This document shows, piece by piece, positions 8,425 through 19,625 of a stretch of 64,000 bases of DNA; position 1 is the stretch's first letter, and each line of letters opens with the position of its first letter. Source of the DNA: Martelella mediterranea (lineage in GTDB: Bacteria; Pseudomonadota; Alphaproteobacteria; Rhizobiales; Rhizobiaceae); the NCBI RefSeq assembly GCF_021021415.1, contig NZ_JAINWJ010000017.1, positions 1-64,000 on the forward strand, in the 5' to 3' direction. Below the pieces are notes generated by a model. It saw nothing but the letters and a program-made list of their open reading frames with translations. It did not search any database and was not told the DNA's origin. The position numbers and the translations under genes are program-made.

Positions 8425-8909
8425 CCTCGCCGCTTTCCCGTCCGGGCCCCGCGGTCCTGTTCATCGTGATCGCCGTTCTGCTCGACGCTGCGATCAAGTT
8501 CGCGGTCGAGGTCTATCTGCCGCTGCACCGGACCTATGACGTGCTGCCCTTCCTCGGTCTGTTCAAGACCTACAATCCGGGGATCGCGTTCTCGCTGCTG
8601 TCCGACACCAATGGCTGGGCGCTGGTGGCGATGCGGCTGGCGATCGTGGCCGTGGTGATCTATCTCTGGCGCCGCACCGCGCCGGGGCAGGTGTTCGCGC
8701 TGATCGGCTTCGCGCTGGTGGTTTCGGGCGCGCTCGGAAACATTCTCGATCATTTCATCTATGGGCACGTCGTCGACTATATCCGCTTCCATGTCGGCGA
8801 CTGGACGTTTCCGATCTTCAATCTCGCCGACAGCTACATCACCGTCGGCGCCGTCATGATCTTCATCCAGGAGTTCCTGCTGAACGGATCGGGCAAGGAC
8901 AAGGCCTGA
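8421..8909 (+). CDS. lspA: Lipoprotein signal peptidase (SPase II)
   Basis: A 162-residue integral membrane protein with four hydrophobic segments. It cleaves the signal peptide from diacylglyceryl-prolipoproteins before Lnt adds the third acyl chain (lnt is at 27113). Conserved blocks are YNPGIAFSLL near residue 51, GALGNILDHFIYGHVVDY near 105-122 and FNLADSYI near 134. The catalytic aspartates are probably those in NILDH and NLADS. The usual Arg after the first Asp (NLIDR) is His here. Confidence 0.95.
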   Translation: MTSPLSRPGPAVLFIVIAVLLDAAIKFAVEVYLPLHRTYDVLPFLGLFKTYNPGIAFSLLSDTNGWALVAMRLAIVAVVIYLWRRTAPGQVFALIGFALVVSGALGNILDHFIYGHVVDYIRFHVGDWTFPIFNLADSYITVGAVMIFIQEFLLNGSGKDKA

Positions 8910-9128
8910 GGGTCGGCGGCGGGTATATTAGCAGAAAACCTTGCCATTCAATGAGTTGAAAGGCCCTCTGGCTTGACCCCGTTATTGGCGTTTCGTCAAA
9001 AGCGGCTGGACCTCGCCACCGCCATGTATTACAGTTTCTTCCAGTCGGGCGGTTGCCCGGATAGCACGGAAACGGCGCGGGGAGGCGTTGAGCCAGACCT
9101 TCTCCCGCCCTCAGAATACGGGATGCGG

Positions 9129-9146
9129 CTGTCACGAACCTGTCGC
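9129..9146 (+). promoter_or_regulatory. Pho box upstream of olsB
   Basis: CTGTCACGAACCTGTCGC has the 7-4-7 layout of a PhoB box (two CTGTCAT-like repeats separated by four bases); the CTGTC cores are perfect. A -10-like CTTTAT follows at 9156-9161. This predicts phosphate-starvation induction of olsB and supports the downstream ATG at 9193 as the start, because earlier start codons would fall inside the promoter. Not experimentally shown here. Confidence 0.6.
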
Positions 9147-9192
9147 AGTAAAGTGCTTTATGACACCCAAGACAAATGATCCGGAACGTGCG

Positions 9193-10062
9193 ATGACGAT
9201 GGAAGTCCTTGATCTTCTGCAACCATCGGTCCCAGCAGACGCTTCGATCGCGGTGGCCGGTAACAACGTGCTCGGCCGCATCGGCAGTCTGGAGACCCGG
9301 ATTGCGGAAACCGCGGCGGAGATCGATGCCGCGCAATCCATCCGTTACCGCGTTTTCGTGGAGGAGATGCAGGCCCGCCTGCCGGAAGCGGCGATGCGCG
9401 CCAAGCGCGATTTCGACCGCTGGGACGATATCTGCGACCATCTTCTGGTCGTCGACCACAAGATCGAGGGCGAGCCCGAAGACCAGATCGTCGGCACCTA
9501 CCGCCTGCTGCGCCACGAAGTGGCGATGGAGCATGGCGGGTTCTATTCCGATTCCGAGTTCCAGACCGCCGATCTCGTCGCCCGCCACCCCGAGGTCCGC
9601 TTCATGGAGCTTGGCCGGTCCTGCGTGCTGCCGGATTACCGCAGCAAGCGCACCGTGGAGCTGCTCTGGCAAGGCAATTGGGCCTATGCGCTGAAGCACG
9701 ATATCGGCGTGATGTTCGGTTGCGCCTCCTTCCATGGCACCGATCCCGCGGACCACGCCATGGCGCTTTCCTTCCTGCATCACAATGCCCGCGCCACCGG
9801 CGACTGGGCGGTTGCCGCCCGGCCCGAACTGGCGGTCGACATGAACCTGATGCCGGCCGAGGAAGCCTCTGGTCGGCGCGCTCTCACCGGCCTGCCGCCG
9901 CTGATCAAGGGCTATCTGCGCCTCGGCGCAATGGTCGGCGAAGGCGCGGTCATCGATCACGCCTTCAACACCACCGACGTGCTGATCGTGCTCCCCATCA
10001 GCTCGATCTCGGACCGCTATCTGAACTATTACGGCGCCGACGCCGGACGGTTCGCAAGCTGA
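9193..10062 (+). CDS. olsB: L-ornithine N-alpha-acyltransferase OlsB (GNAT-fold)
   Basis: About 289 residues, GNAT-type acyltransferase of the OlsB/PlsC-independent lyso-lipid group. Motifs include SIRYRVFVEEMQARLPE near residue 47, RFMELGRSCVLPDYRS near 136, and a C-terminal PLIKGYLRLGAMVGEGAVID block. OlsB transfers a 3-hydroxyacyl chain from acyl-ACP to ornithine to form lyso-ornithine lipid, which OlsA then acylates. A Pho-box-like site at 9129-9146 fits phosphate-starvation control known for rhizobial ornithine lipids, and the position upstream of mutS fits S. meliloti order as I recall it. The start is chosen from the promoter position; ATG 9160 is an alternative. Confidence 0.85.
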   Translation: MTMEVLDLLQPSVPADASIAVAGNNVLGRIGSLETRIAETAAEIDAAQSIRYRVFVEEMQARLPEAAMRAKRDFDRWDDICDHLLVVDHKIEGEPEDQIVGTYRLLRHEVAMEHGGFYSDSEFQTADLVARHPEVRFMELGRSCVLPDYRSKRTVELLWQGNWAYALKHDIGVMFGCASFHGTDPADHAMALSFLHHNARATGDWAVAARPELAVDMNLMPAEEASGRRALTGLPPLIKGYLRLGAMVGEGAVIDHAFNTTDVLIVLPISSISDRYLNYYGADAGRFAS

Positions 10063-10096
10063 TCAGGCTTCGGGCGTAAACCGCATAGCCCCCAAA

Positions 10097-10237
10097 CCTT
10101 CTCGCCCCGGAGGGGAGAGATGTCGCGAAAGCGACAGTGAGGGGGGAGTCTATCCCAGCAAACGCCCTCACGACTGGAAATGCCGCACCACCCTCACTGC
10201 CCCTTTCGGGGCATCTCTCCCGCCAGCGGGAGAGAGT
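10097..10237. repeat. RIME-like palindromic repeat between olsB and mutS
   Basis: Two inverted arms (10097-10146 and 10191-10237). Each arm reads, in its own direction, a GC-rich hairpin, then AGAGATG, then a small GAAA-loop hairpin, then CAGTGAGGG. The small stems differ but stay paired: TCGC-GAAA-GCGA on the left and CCCC-GAAA-GGGG on the right (reverse strand). The same family, more degenerate, lies inside ileS at 57651-57767. Resembles the rhizobial RIME class of mosaic elements; the class name is from memory. Confidence 0.75.
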
Positions 10238-10335
10238 ATTGGGTGCAAGCGGCAAGCTTTGACGATTCCCCCACCACCACGTTTTGCCCAGCTTTCTTGC
10301 CGCCGACACTTTCGAGCCGTAGAAATTCGTGACAG

Positions 10336-13104
10336 ATGAGAGGGGCAATCCCTTCATATCGAGCGTGCGCCGTGGCAGACGATAATCGTATCCCGACCGA
10401 AGAACTGATCTCCGAGGAAAGCCGGGCATCGGCAACGCCGATGATGGAGCAGTATATCGAGATCAAGGCCGCAAACCCCGATCTCCTGCTGTTCTACCGG
10501 ATGGGCGATTTCTACGAGCTGTTCTTCGACGACGCCGTCGAGGCGGCCCGCGCCCTGTCGATCACGCTCACCAAGCGCGGCCAGCATCTCGGCCGCGATA
10601 TTCCGATGTGCGGCGTGCCGGTTCATTCAGCCGACGACTATCTGCAGAAGCTCATCGGCCTCGGCTTCCGGGTCGCCGTCTGCGAACAGACCGAGGACCC
10701 GGCCGAGGCCAAGAAGCGCGGCTCGAAATCCGTGGTCCGGCGCGACGTTACCCGACTGGTGACGGCGGGCACAATCACCGAGGACAAGCTGCTCGCGCCC
10801 GGCGAAAGCAATTACCTGATGGCGCTGTCGCGGGTGAAGGGCGGCGAGGGAGAAAGCAATTACGGCCTCGCCTGGATCGATATCTCCACCGGCGTCTTCC
10901 GCGTCTGCTCGTCGTCTGAAAGCAGGCTCGCGGCCGATATCATGCGCGTCGAGCCGCGCGAACTGGTCGTCGCCGATACCGTGTTCGCCGATGAGAAACT
11001 GCGGCCGGTCTTCGATCTTCTGGGCCGCGCGGTCTCGCCGCAGCCGGCCGTGCTGTTTGACGGCGCAACCGCGCAGGACCGGCTCGGCCGGTTCTTCGGC
11101 GTGGCCACGCTCGATGGCTTCGGGCGGTTTTCGCGGCCGGAGCTTTCCGCCGCCGCCGCGGCCGTCGCCTATGTCGAAAAGACCCAGATCAACGAACGCC
11201 CGCCGATCGGCATTCCCGAGCAGGATGGCGCGTCCGGGGCGATGTTCATCGACCCCGCCACCCGTTCCAACCTCGAACTGGTGCGCACCATGGCCGGCGG
11301 GCGCGACGGTTCGCTCCTGAAGGCGATCGACCGCACGGTAACAAGCGGCGGCGCGCGCCTTCTCTGCGAACGGCTGATGTCGCCGCTGACGGACGTCGAC
11401 ACCATCCATGCGCGGCTCGACTCGGTGGGCTTCTTCATCTCCGATGTCGCGCGCTCGGATGCCGTGCGCGACCACCTGAAGCAGCTTCCCGACATGCCGC
11501 GCGCGCTGTCGCGGCTGGCGCTTGATCGCGGCGGCCCGCGTGATCTCGGCGCGATCCAGCGCGGCCTCACGGTTGCCCGCGCGATCGCCGATGTGCTGTC
11601 GGGCGCTGAGCTGCCGGGCGAACTTTCCGCCGCGCTGGCATCGCTTCAGGCCCTGCCGCACGACCTGGAGCAGCAGCTTGCCGCAACCCTTGCCGAAGAG
11701 CTGCCGCTCCTCAAGCGCGACGGTGGGTTCGTGCGCGAAGGCGCGGACAATGCGCTCGACGAGGCGCGGGGGCTGCGCGACAAATCCCGCCGGATCATCG
11801 CCGGGCTGCAGGCGCAATATGCCGAGGAGACCGGGGTCAAGGCGCTGAAGATCAAGCACAACAACGTGCTCGGCTATTTCATCGAAGTTACCGCCGGCAA
11901 TGCCCGTGCGCTGACCGAGGGCGATGCGGCCAAGGCGAAGTTCATCCATCGCCAGACCATGGCGAACGCGATGCGGTTCACCACCGCCGAGCTTGCCGAT
12001 CTCGAAAGCCGGATCGCCAATGCGGCGGGCGAGGCGCTGGCGATCGAGCTCACGGCCTTCGAAACGCTCCGCCGTAACGTCGTGGCGGCCGCCGAAAGCC
12101 TGAAGAAGGGCGCACACGCGCTCGCGATCATCGATGTCTCGGCCGGTCTTGCCGTGCTGGCCGAGGCGGAGGCCTATTGCCGGCCGCAGGTCGATGGCAC
12201 CACGGCCTTCGAAATCGAGGGCGGCCGTCATCCCGTCGTCGAGCAGGCGCTGCGCAAGCAATCGGCGGGTCCGTTTGTCGCGAATGATTGCACGCTGTCG
12301 CCGGTCACGGGCGAAAACGGTTGCCTCTGGCTGCTGACTGGTCCCAATATGGGTGGTAAATCGACCTTCCTGCGCCAGAATGCGCTGATCGCGATCCTCG
12401 CCCAGATCGGCGCTTATGTACCTGCGGCAAAAGCCCATATCGGCATCGTCGACCGGCTGTTTTCGCGGGTCGGCGCGTCCGACGATCTGGCGCGCGGGCG
12501 CTCGACCTTCATGGTCGAGATGGTCGAGACGGCGGCGATCCTCAATCAGGCGGGCCCGCGCTCGCTGGTCATTCTCGACGAGATCGGGCGCGGCACGGCG
12601 ACCTTTGACGGGCTCTCGATCGCCTGGGCGGCGGTCGAGCATCTGCATGACGTCAATTGCTGCCGCGGCCTGTTCGCCACCCATTTCCACGAACTGACCG
12701 CCCTTTCGGAAAAGCTTTCGCGGCTTGTGAACGCGACGATGCGGGTCAAGGAATGGAAGGGCGATGTCGTCTTCCTGCACGAGGTGGGCCCGGGGGCGGC
12801 CGATCGCTCCTACGGTATTCAGGTCGCCCGTCTCGCCGGCCTGCCGGCTGCCGTGGTCAAGCGCGCGAAGAACGTGCTCACGCGGCTGGAGGATGCCGAC
12901 CGCAAGAATCCGGCCGCGAGCCTGATCGATGATCTGCCGTTGTTCCAGTCGGCCATGCGCGCGCCCGAGCCCGCGCCAAAAGCCTCCGAGGTCGAGGCCA
13001 TGCTCGCTGACATTCGGCCCGACGACATGACCCCGCGCGAGGCGCTGGAAACGCTCTACGCGCTGAAGCGGAAAATGCATGATGCCGTTTCCATTGATGA
13101 GTGA
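10336..13104 (+). CDS. mutS: DNA mismatch repair protein MutS
   Basis: About 922 residues, full length for alphaproteobacterial MutS. The N-terminal mismatch-reading motif is [12 protein letters not shown] (Phe of the F-x-E motif in DFYELF). The C-terminal ATPase carries Walker [12 protein letters not shown] near residue 668, Walker [17 protein letters not shown] and the helix-turn-helix near the end. It recognises mismatches and recruits MutL; no mutL is in the window. A GTG at 10372 (12 codons in) is an alternative start. It is followed after 54 bases by glnD, as in other rhizobia. Confidence 0.97.
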   Translation: MRGAIPSYRACAVADDNRIPTEELISEESRASATPMMEQYIEIKAANPDLLLFYRMGDFYELFFDDAVEAARALSITLTKRGQHLGRDIPMCGVPVHSADDYLQKLIGLGFRVAVCEQTEDPAEAKKRGSKSVVRRDVTRLVTAGTITEDKLLAPGESNYLMALSRVKGGEGESNYGLAWIDISTGVFRVCSSSESRLAADIMRVEPRELVVADTVFADEKLRPVFDLLGRAVSPQPAVLFDGATAQDRLGRFFGVATLDGFGRFSRPELSAAAAAVAYVEKTQINERPPIGIPEQDGASGAMFIDPATRSNLELVRTMAGGRDGSLLKAIDRTVTSGGARLLCERLMSPLTDVDTIHARLDSVGFFISDVARSDAVRDHLKQLPDMPRALSRLALDRGGPRDLGAIQRGLTVARAIADVLSGAELPGELSAALASLQALPHDLEQQLAATLAEELPLLKRDGGFVREGADNALDEARGLRDKSRRIIAGLQAQYAEETGVKALKIKHNNVLGYFIEVTAGNARALTEGDAAKAKFIHRQTMANAMRFTTAELADLESRIANAAGEALAIELTAFETLRRNVVAAAESLKKGAHALAIIDVSAGLAVLAEAEAYCRPQVDGTTAFEIEGGRHPVVEQALRKQSAGPFVANDCTLSPVTGENGCLWLLTGPNMGGKSTFLRQNALIAILAQIGAYVPAAKAHIGIVDRLFSRVGASDDLARGRSTFMVEMVETAAILNQAGPRSLVILDEIGRGTATFDGLSIAWAAVEHLHDVNCCRGLFATHFHELTALSEKLSRLVNATMRVKEWKGDVVFLHEVGPGAADRSYGIQVARLAGLPAAVVKRAKNVLTRLEDADRKNPAASLIDDLPLFQSAMRAPEPAPKASEVEAMLADIRPDDMTPREALETLYALKRKMHDAVSIDE

Positions 13105-13158
13105 TTTGCTTTAAGACACCACCGGCGGCGCGAGAACCGCCGATGAAAAGGCAGGTCT

Positions 13159-16083
13159 ATGCAGACAAAAAGGGCAGAGCAGCGGACACCGGAACAGCGC
13201 GAACGTACGGCGCAGAACACCGTGAAGGGCGCGCCGCCACAAGCCGATTCCTATGCCATGACGGAGGTGTTCGAGCCTTCGGCGCTGCGCAATGAGTTGC
13301 GTGCGATCGCGCGCAAGAATGACGGCAATCCGGATGCGACGCGTCAGGCGATCCTGGCGCGGCTGAAGGAGGTCAACGCCGCCGGTCGCGCCCGCGCCTA
13401 TGAACTGCTGAAGGCTGATGGCGGCGGGCTGGAATGCGCGCGGCGCATCTCCTGGCTCGAGGACCAGATGCTGATCGCGCTGCATGATCTGGTCACCCGC
13501 ACGATCTTTCCCGATACCCGCAAGGAATTCGCGATCACCGCCGTCGGCGGCTACGGGCGCGACACGCTGGCGCCGGGTTCCGATATCGACCTTCTGTTCC
13601 TGATCGAGGAAACCGACCGGACCGATACGCTGAAGGCGATCGAATATATCCTCTACATGCTCTGGGACATGGGCCAGAAGGTCGGTCATGCGACCCGCAG
13701 CGTGACGGAGTGCATCAAGCTCTCCAAGGCTGACATGACCATCCGCACTTCGATCCTTGAAATGCGCTATATCGCCGGCCGCAAGGCGCTTGCCAACGCG
13801 CTGGAGCGGCGCTTCGACAAGGAGGTGGTGGACGATACCGGTCCGGATTTCATCGCCGCCAAGCTTGCCGAACGCGACCAGCGCCACCAGAAATCCTTCG
13901 ACACGCGCTATCTCGTGGTCCCCAACGTCAAGGAGGGCAAGGGCGGGCTTCGCGACCTCAATACCCTATTCTGGATTGCCAAATATTATTACCGGGTGCG
14001 CGACACCGCCCAACTCGTGGAACTCGGCGTTCTGTCGCGCCAGGAACTGAAGCTGTTTCTGCGCGCCGAGGACTTCCTGTGGACGGTGCGCTGCCACCTC
14101 CATTTCCTCACCGGCAAGGCCGAGGAGCGGCTGACCTTCGACGTGCAGGCCGAAATCGCCGCCGCCCTCGATTATCAGGACCGGCCCGGCCTTTCGGCCG
14201 TCGAGCGGTTCATGAAGCATTATTTTCTGGTCGCCAAGGATGTCGGGGATCTCACCCGCATTTTCTGCTCCGACCTGGAGGAGCAGCAGGCCAAGGCCTC
14301 GCCAACGTTCGGTCAGGTGGTCTGGTCGAAGCTTTACAGACGTCAGCGCAAGATACCGGGCTCGCTCGAATTCGTGTCCGATAGCGGCCGGATCGCGCTC
14401 GCCGAGCCGGACGTGTTCAAGAAGGACCCGGTCGCCATCATCCGCTTCTTCTATGTCGCGGTGATCAACGACCTGGAATTCCATCCGGATGCGCTGAAGG
14501 TGGTGACGCGTTCGCTGTCGCTGATCAATGCCGAGATCAGGGAGAACGAGGAGGCCAACCGGCTGTTCCTGTCGATCCTGACCTCGCGCAACGACCCGGC
14601 GCTTTATCTCAGGCGCATGAACGAGGCCGGCGTGCTCGGTCGGTTCATCCCTGAATTCGGCCGTATCGTCGCGATGATGCAGTTCAACATGTATCATCAC
14701 TTCACCGTCGACGAGCATCTGATCCGCGCGGTCGCCGTGCTGTCGGAGATCGACAATGCCGGTGGCGAGTCGGAACTCCATCCGCTGGCCGCGAGGCTGA
14801 TCCAGTCGGTCGAGGACCGGACCGTGCTCTATGTCGCGGTGCTGCTGCACGATATCGCCAAGGGCCGTAAGGAAGATCACTCTATTGCCGGCGCACGGGT
14901 CGCGCGCAAGCTCTGCCCGCGCTTCGGGATGACGGCGAAGCAGACCGAACAGGTCGCCTGGCTGATCGAACATCACCTGCTGATGTCGATGACCTCGCAG
15001 ACCCGCGATCTCAACGACCGCAAGACCGTGGTCGATTTCGTCGACAAGGTCCAGTCGCTCGAACGGCTCAACCTCCTGCTGATCCTGACAGTCTGCGATA
15101 TCCGCGCCGTTGGGCCCGATGTCTGGAACGGCTGGAAGGGGCAGTTGTTGCGCACGCTCTATTACGAGACCGAAATCCTGCTGTCGGGCGGTTTTTCCGC
15201 CGTTTCCCGAAAGGCGCGGGCCGAGCGCGCCGTCGAGCTTCTGGAAGATTCGCTCAACGGGTGGGAGGATGCCGAGCGGCGCAAATACGCCAATCTGCAA
15301 TACCAGAACTATCTTCTGTCGGTGCCGCTGGAAGACCAGGTTCGCCATGCGCGGTTTATCCGCGAGGCTGACAAGTCGCGGCAATTGTTCTCCACCATGG
15401 TGCGCACCAATGCGTTCCACGATATCACCGAGCTCACGCTTCTGGCGCCGGACCATCCGCGGCTTCTGTCGATCATCGCAGGCGCCTGCGCCGCGACCGG
15501 AGCGAACATTGCCGATGCGCAGATATTCACCACCACGGATGGCCGCGCGCTCGACACCATCCTTTTGAACCGCGCCTTCGACGATGACGCCGATGAGCTG
15601 CGGCGCGCCAACACGATCGGCAAGCTGATCGAGGACGTGCTTACGGGACGCAAACACCTCAACGAACTGATCGCCGCGCGCCAGCGCGAGCGCCGATCGG
15701 TGCGGCCGTTTTCGGTGCCGACCCATGTCTCGGTGTCGAACAAGCTCTCCAATATCTTCACGGTTATCGAGATCGAATGCCTCGACCGCACCGGTCTGCT
15801 TGCCGACGTGACCCAGACGCTGTCCGAGCTTTCGCTCGATATCCAGACCGCGCGGATCACCACCTTTGGCGAGAAGGTGATCGACAGCTTTTACGTGACC
15901 GACCTTGTCGGCGCCAAGATCACCAGCGAAAGCCGGCAGTCGGCGATCGTCGAAAGGATGAAGGCTGTGCTCGAGGAAAAGGGCGACGACTATCGCAGGG
16001 GCATGCCGCCCGGCATGCTGCTGCCGGCCGAAAACGGCACGCGTCCGCGCCGGGTCGAGGCAAAGGACGGGCGCGAAAAATGA
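13159..16083 (+). CDS. glnD: [Protein-PII] uridylyltransferase / uridylyl-removing enzyme GlnD
   Basis: A 974-residue nitrogen sensor. A nucleotidyltransferase domain has [18 protein letters not shown] near residue 130. A GlnD PII-binding middle region follows, then an HD domain ([12 protein letters not shown] near 563) for uridylyl removal, and two C-terminal ACT domains that sense glutamine (near 760-840 and 870-950, the latter with [18 protein letters not shown]). It uridylylates PII (GlnB/GlnK) when glutamine is low, so it ties to rpoN-dependent nitrogen control. Its stop overlaps the murJ start (ATGA). Confidence 0.97.
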   Translation: MQTKRAEQRTPEQRERTAQNTVKGAPPQADSYAMTEVFEPSALRNELRAIARKNDGNPDATRQAILARLKEVNAAGRARAYELLKADGGGLECARRISWLEDQMLIALHDLVTRTIFPDTRKEFAITAVGGYGRDTLAPGSDIDLLFLIEETDRTDTLKAIEYILYMLWDMGQKVGHATRSVTECIKLSKADMTIRTSILEMRYIAGRKALANALERRFDKEVVDDTGPDFIAAKLAERDQRHQKSFDTRYLVVPNVKEGKGGLRDLNTLFWIAKYYYRVRDTAQLVELGVLSRQELKLFLRAEDFLWTVRCHLHFLTGKAEERLTFDVQAEIAAALDYQDRPGLSAVERFMKHYFLVAKDVGDLTRIFCSDLEEQQAKASPTFGQVVWSKLYRRQRKIPGSLEFVSDSGRIALAEPDVFKKDPVAIIRFFYVAVINDLEFHPDALKVVTRSLSLINAEIRENEEANRLFLSILTSRNDPALYLRRMNEAGVLGRFIPEFGRIVAMMQFNMYHHFTVDEHLIRAVAVLSEIDNAGGESELHPLAARLIQSVEDRTVLYVAVLLHDIAKGRKEDHSIAGARVARKLCPRFGMTAKQTEQVAWLIEHHLLMSMTSQTRDLNDRKTVVDFVDKVQSLERLNLLLILTVCDIRAVGPDVWNGWKGQLLRTLYYETEILLSGGFSAVSRKARAERAVELLEDSLNGWEDAERRKYANLQYQNYLLSVPLEDQVRHARFIREADKSRQLFSTMVRTNAFHDITELTLLAPDHPRLLSIIAGACAATGANIADAQIFTTTDGRALDTILLNRAFDDDADELRRANTIGKLIEDVLTGRKHLNELIAARQRERRSVRPFSVPTHVSVSNKLSNIFTVIEIECLDRTGLLADVTQTLSELSLDIQTARITTFGEKVIDSFYVTDLVGAKITSESRQSAIVERMKAVLEEKGDDYRRGMPPGMLLPAENGTRPRRVEAKDGREK

Positions 16084-17645
16084 GCCTCGCCGGCAAGTTC
16101 GCCACCGTCGGCGGCGCCACCTTCGCAAGTCGGCTGTTCGGATTCGCGCGCGAAACCATGATGGCGGCGGCGCTCGGCAACGGTCCGATGGCCGACGTGT
16201 TCTACGCCGCCTTCCGCTTCCCGAACCTGTTTCGCCGGCTGTTTGCCGAAGGCGCGTTCAACGCCGCCTTCGTGCCGCTGTTTTCCAAGGAGATCGAGGA
16301 AAGCGGGGTCGACGGCGCCAAGCGCTTTGCCGAGCAGGTTCTGGGCGTACTGTTCACCGCGCTGTTCCTGATCACCGTGGTCATGGAACTGGCGATGCCG
16401 CTTCTGGTGCGCTTCATCATCGCGCCGGGTTTTGCCGATGATGCCGACAAGTTCGAGATGACGGTCAGGCTGTCATCGGTGATGTTTCCCTATCTGATCT
16501 GCATGTCGCTGATGGCGATGATGAGCGGCATGCTGAACTCGCTGCATCGCTATTTCGCCGCCGCGATCGCGCCGGTGTTCCTCAACATCGTGCTGATCGC
16601 GGTGCTGGCCTATGGCGTCTGGGTCAAGGCCGATCCGCAGATGATGGCGGAATATCTGTCCTGGGGCGTGCTGGTCGCGGGCGTTATCCAGCTTGCGGTC
16701 GTCTGGTTCGATGTCCGCCGCGCCGGCATGCGTTTCACCTTGCGGATGCCGAAGATCACGCCGAAAATCAGGCGGCTGGTGGCGCTGGCCGTGCCAGCTG
16801 CGATCACCGGCGGTGTCATCCAGATCAACCAGTTGATCGGCCAGGCCGTGGCCTCCGGCAAGGATGGCGCGATCTCGGCGCTGCAATATGCCGACCGGCT
16901 TTATCAGCTTCCGCTTGGCGTCGTCGGCGTGGCGGGCGGCGTGGTGCTTTTGCCGGAACTGTCGCGGGCGCTGAAGGCCGGCAATTTTTCGGAAGCCGGC
17001 CATATCCAGAACCGCACCATCGAATTCGTGCTGTTTCTCACCGTTCCGGCGGCGTTCGGCCTGATAATGATCTCCACCGAGATCACGCGGGTGCTCTATG
17101 AGCGCGGGGCGTTTACGCCCGAGACCACGACGCTGGTGGCCGCGATCATGACGGTCTACGCCTTCGGCCTGCCGGCCTTTGCGCTCACCAAGGCGCTGCA
17201 GCCGGCCTTCTATGCCCGCGAGAACACCAAACTGCCGATGCGCTTCACCATGATCGCGGTCGGCATAAATTCCGTGCTTGCCATCTCGCTGTTTCCGATC
17301 CTTGCCGAACGCGGCATTGCCCTTGCCGAGGTGGTTTCGGGCTGGACCAATGTGGTTCTGCTGGCGACCACGCTCGTGATCTCCGGCCATCTGAAGTTCG
17401 ACAGCCTGCTGATGCGCCGCATACCGCTGATCGTCCTGAGCGGCGCGGCGATGGCGGCAGCGGTGAAATTTGCGGCGGTGAAGCTTTCGGCCTGGTTTGC
17501 GCCGGGGGCGCATTTCATGCAGCAGCTCGGCGGCGTGCTGATCCTGATCGCGATCGCCATGGCGGTCTATTTCGGCCTGGTGCTCGCCACCGGCGGGGTC
17601 AACCGGGCGCTGATCATGAAACTCGTCCGTCGCCGCCGAGGATAG
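16080..17645 (+). CDS. murJ: Lipid II flippase MurJ (MviN)
   Basis: A 521-residue polytopic membrane protein of the MVF/MOP family with about 13-14 hydrophobic segments. It begins [18 protein letters not shown] and contains the family block [20 protein letters not shown] near residues 45-64, with charged residues in the central cavity. It flips lipid II across the inner membrane for peptidoglycan synthesis. The ATG at 16080 overlaps the glnD stop. The frame is open further upstream inside glnD, but that part is out-of-frame glnD sequence. Confidence 0.96.
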   Translation: MSLAGKFATVGGATFASRLFGFARETMMAAALGNGPMADVFYAAFRFPNLFRRLFAEGAFNAAFVPLFSKEIEESGVDGAKRFAEQVLGVLFTALFLITVVMELAMPLLVRFIIAPGFADDADKFEMTVRLSSVMFPYLICMSLMAMMSGMLNSLHRYFAAAIAPVFLNIVLIAVLAYGVWVKADPQMMAEYLSWGVLVAGVIQLAVVWFDVRRAGMRFTLRMPKITPKIRRLVALAVPAAITGGVIQINQLIGQAVASGKDGAISALQYADRLYQLPLGVVGVAGGVVLLPELSRALKAGNFSEAGHIQNRTIEFVLFLTVPAAFGLIMISTEITRVLYERGAFTPETTTLVAAIMTVYAFGLPAFALTKALQPAFYARENTKLPMRFTMIAVGINSVLAISLFPILAERGIALAEVVSGWTNVVLLATTLVISGHLKFDSLLMRRIPLIVLSGAAMAAAVKFAAVKLSAWFAPGAHFMQQLGGVLILIAIAMAVYFGLVLATGGVNRALIMKLVRRRRG

Positions 17646-17744
17646 GACCTCTTCTCCGTTTGACGCGCCGCGCGCCGCGGTGCATAAGCGCTGCCAGCAA
17701 AACCCGATGAACCGGGCCTTCCACCCGTCCGAAAGAGAACTGAC

Positions 17745-18806
17745 ATGAGTGATTTCAAGCCGCAAATCTTCTCCGGCGTCCAGCCGACCGGCAATCTGCA
17801 TCTCGGCAATTATCTGGGCGCGCTCAGAAAATTCGTGGCGCTCCAGGACAAGATGGACTGCATCTATTGCGTGGTCGACATGCATTCGATTACCGCCCAG
17901 CTCGTCCATGACGACCTGAAGGGGCAGACGCGCGCGATCACCGCCGCCTATCTCGCCGCCGGCATCGATCCGAAAAAGCACATCGTGTTCAATCAGTCGG
18001 CCGTGCCGCAGCACGCCGAGCTTGCCTGGATCTTCAACTGCGTCGCCCGCATCGGCTGGATGAACCGGATGACCCAGTTCAAGGACAAGGCCGGCAAGGA
18101 CCGCGAGAACGCCTCGCTCGGCCTGCTCGCCTATCCGAGCCTGATGGCGGCCGATATTCTGGTCTATCGCGCCACCCATGTGCCGGTCGGCGACGACCAG
18201 AAGCAGCATCTGGAACTGACGCGCGATATCGCGATGAAATTCAATCTCGATTTCGAGAAGAAAATCCGCGCGGCCGGGACGGGCATCGACATCACGGTCG
18301 GCGACCAGCCGGTGCATGCCTTCTTCCCGATGGTGGAGCCGCTGATCGAAGGGCCTGCGCCCCGGGTGATGAGCCTGAAGGACGGCACCAAGAAGATGTC
18401 GAAATCGGACCCGTCCGATCTGTCGCGCATCAACCTGACCGACGATGCCGAGACCGTGGCGCGCAAGATCCGCAAGGCCAAGACCGATCCGGATGCGCTG
18501 CCGAGCGAGGTCGAAGGGCTGAAGGGCCGGCCGGAGGCCGACAATCTCGTCGGCATTTTCGCGGCCCTTGCCGATCGCACCAAGGCCGATGTTCTTTCCG
18601 AATTCGGCGGCCAGCAGTTCTCGCAGTTCAAGCCGGCGCTGGCCGATCTTGCGGTTTCCGTGCTCGCGCCGGTCACCGCTGAGATGCGGCGTCTCAACGC
18701 CGATCCGGGCCATATCGATGCCGTCCTGAAGGATGGCGGCGAGCGGGCAGGGGCCATCGCGCAGAAGACCATGAAGGACGTTCACGAGATCGTCGGCCTG
18801 CTCTGA
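17745..18806 (+). CDS. trpS: Tryptophanyl-tRNA synthetase
   Basis: A 353-residue class I synthetase. The HIGH-type motif is [13 protein letters not shown] at residues 15-27 and the KMSKS loop is [10 protein letters not shown] near residue 216. It charges tRNA-Trp. It lies 99 bases after murJ on the same strand, the order known from other rhizobia. The length is normal for bacterial TrpS, and I see nothing odd. Confidence 0.97.
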   Translation: MSDFKPQIFSGVQPTGNLHLGNYLGALRKFVALQDKMDCIYCVVDMHSITAQLVHDDLKGQTRAITAAYLAAGIDPKKHIVFNQSAVPQHAELAWIFNCVARIGWMNRMTQFKDKAGKDRENASLGLLAYPSLMAADILVYRATHVPVGDDQKQHLELTRDIAMKFNLDFEKKIRAAGTGIDITVGDQPVHAFFPMVEPLIEGPAPRVMSLKDGTKKMSKSDPSDLSRINLTDDAETVARKIRKAKTDPDALPSEVEGLKGRPEADNLVGIFAALADRTKADVLSEFGGQQFSQFKPALADLAVSVLAPVTAEMRRLNADPGHIDAVLKDGGERAGAIAQKTMKDVHEIVGLL

Positions 18807-19022
18807 TAGCGCCTCGGCGCTTGATTTTCTGCGATCTATGATATGATGTTCGCTTGGCCACCGGCATCGGCCGGCTCGGCCTGCCGCGTTTGCAGTCGGG
18901 CGGAAACGCCTGACCTGCGGCGAAACGCGATGGGATGGAGCGTTTTCCTCGCGGACGCGTTCCAGCCGCAGTCTTGTCTTCAACAGCCGCGCGGGCTTTC
19001 TTGAGATTGGTGGGGTGACACA

Positions 19023-19514
19023 ATGGTTTCCAAACGTCTTTCCGGCGAGGCCGGACATCGCCGAAAATTCATGGCCATCGTGGACGATACGCCCGAATGC
19101 ATCCGCGCCGTGCGCTATGCCGGCCGCCGCGCCAAGAATTCCAATGGCGGGCTGGTGCTGTGCTACATCATTCCGCAGCACGATGCGCAGGAGTGGATCG
19201 GGGTTCAGGAAATCATCCGCGCCGAGGCGCGCGAGGAGGCCGAAACGATTGCCAACCGCGCCGCCGAGAATGTGCGCGAGGCGATCGGCATCGATCCGGA
19301 AATCGTGATCCGCGAGGGCGACCGGGCCGAGGAGATCAATGCCGCGGTCGAGGAAGATCGCGATATCGCGATCCTGGTTCTGGCCGCCGGCCCCGCCAAG
19401 GAAGGGCCGGGGCCGCTGGTCTCGATGCTTGCCGGACGCGGCAATGCGTTTACGATACCGGTCACCGTTCTGCCCGACGGGCTGGACGACGCCGATATCG
19501 ATGCGCTCTGCTGA
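19023..19514 (+). CDS. Universal stress protein (UspA family)
   Basis: A 163-residue single USP domain. It begins with a basic tail (MVSKRLSGEAGHRRKF) followed by beta-1 FMAIVDDTPECIRAVRYAGRR. The C-terminal region has LVLAAGPAKEGPGPLVSML, a degenerate form of the ATP-binding G-2x-G-9x-G-S/T motif, so nucleotide binding is uncertain. It sits between trpS and the NifU-like gene in a conserved rhizobial block. USPs generally respond to growth arrest or stress; no target is evident. Confidence 0.88.
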   Translation: MVSKRLSGEAGHRRKFMAIVDDTPECIRAVRYAGRRAKNSNGGLVLCYIIPQHDAQEWIGVQEIIRAEAREEAETIANRAAENVREAIGIDPEIVIREGDRAEEINAAVEEDRDIAILVLAAGPAKEGPGPLVSMLAGRGNAFTIPVTVLPDGLDDADIDALC

Positions 19515-19625
19515 CCCTTGCGTTTGCCCGCCCGAAGGCCGATATAGAAACAAAACGGGCATTGCCGGTCAAATTCGTTGACCGCTGGACGCGCTCCAGC
19601 CGCCCGAACTGATTTGGAGATGGAT

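Noticed and set aside
8421..8909. Possible loss of LspA activity (Asn-x-x-Asp-His instead of Asn-x-x-Asp-Arg)
   Set aside because: Both catalytic aspartates and flanking motifs are intact; the Arg to His change is mild and probably tolerated.
10627..13080. 817-residue minus-strand ORF opposite mutS
   Set aside because: Antisense frame of mutS; typical shadow in high-GC DNA with no recognisable domain.
16473..19562. 1029-residue minus-strand ORF opposite murJ, trpS and the stress protein
   Set aside because: It spans three good plus-strand genes; composition is that of shadow frames (His/Arg/Gly rich).
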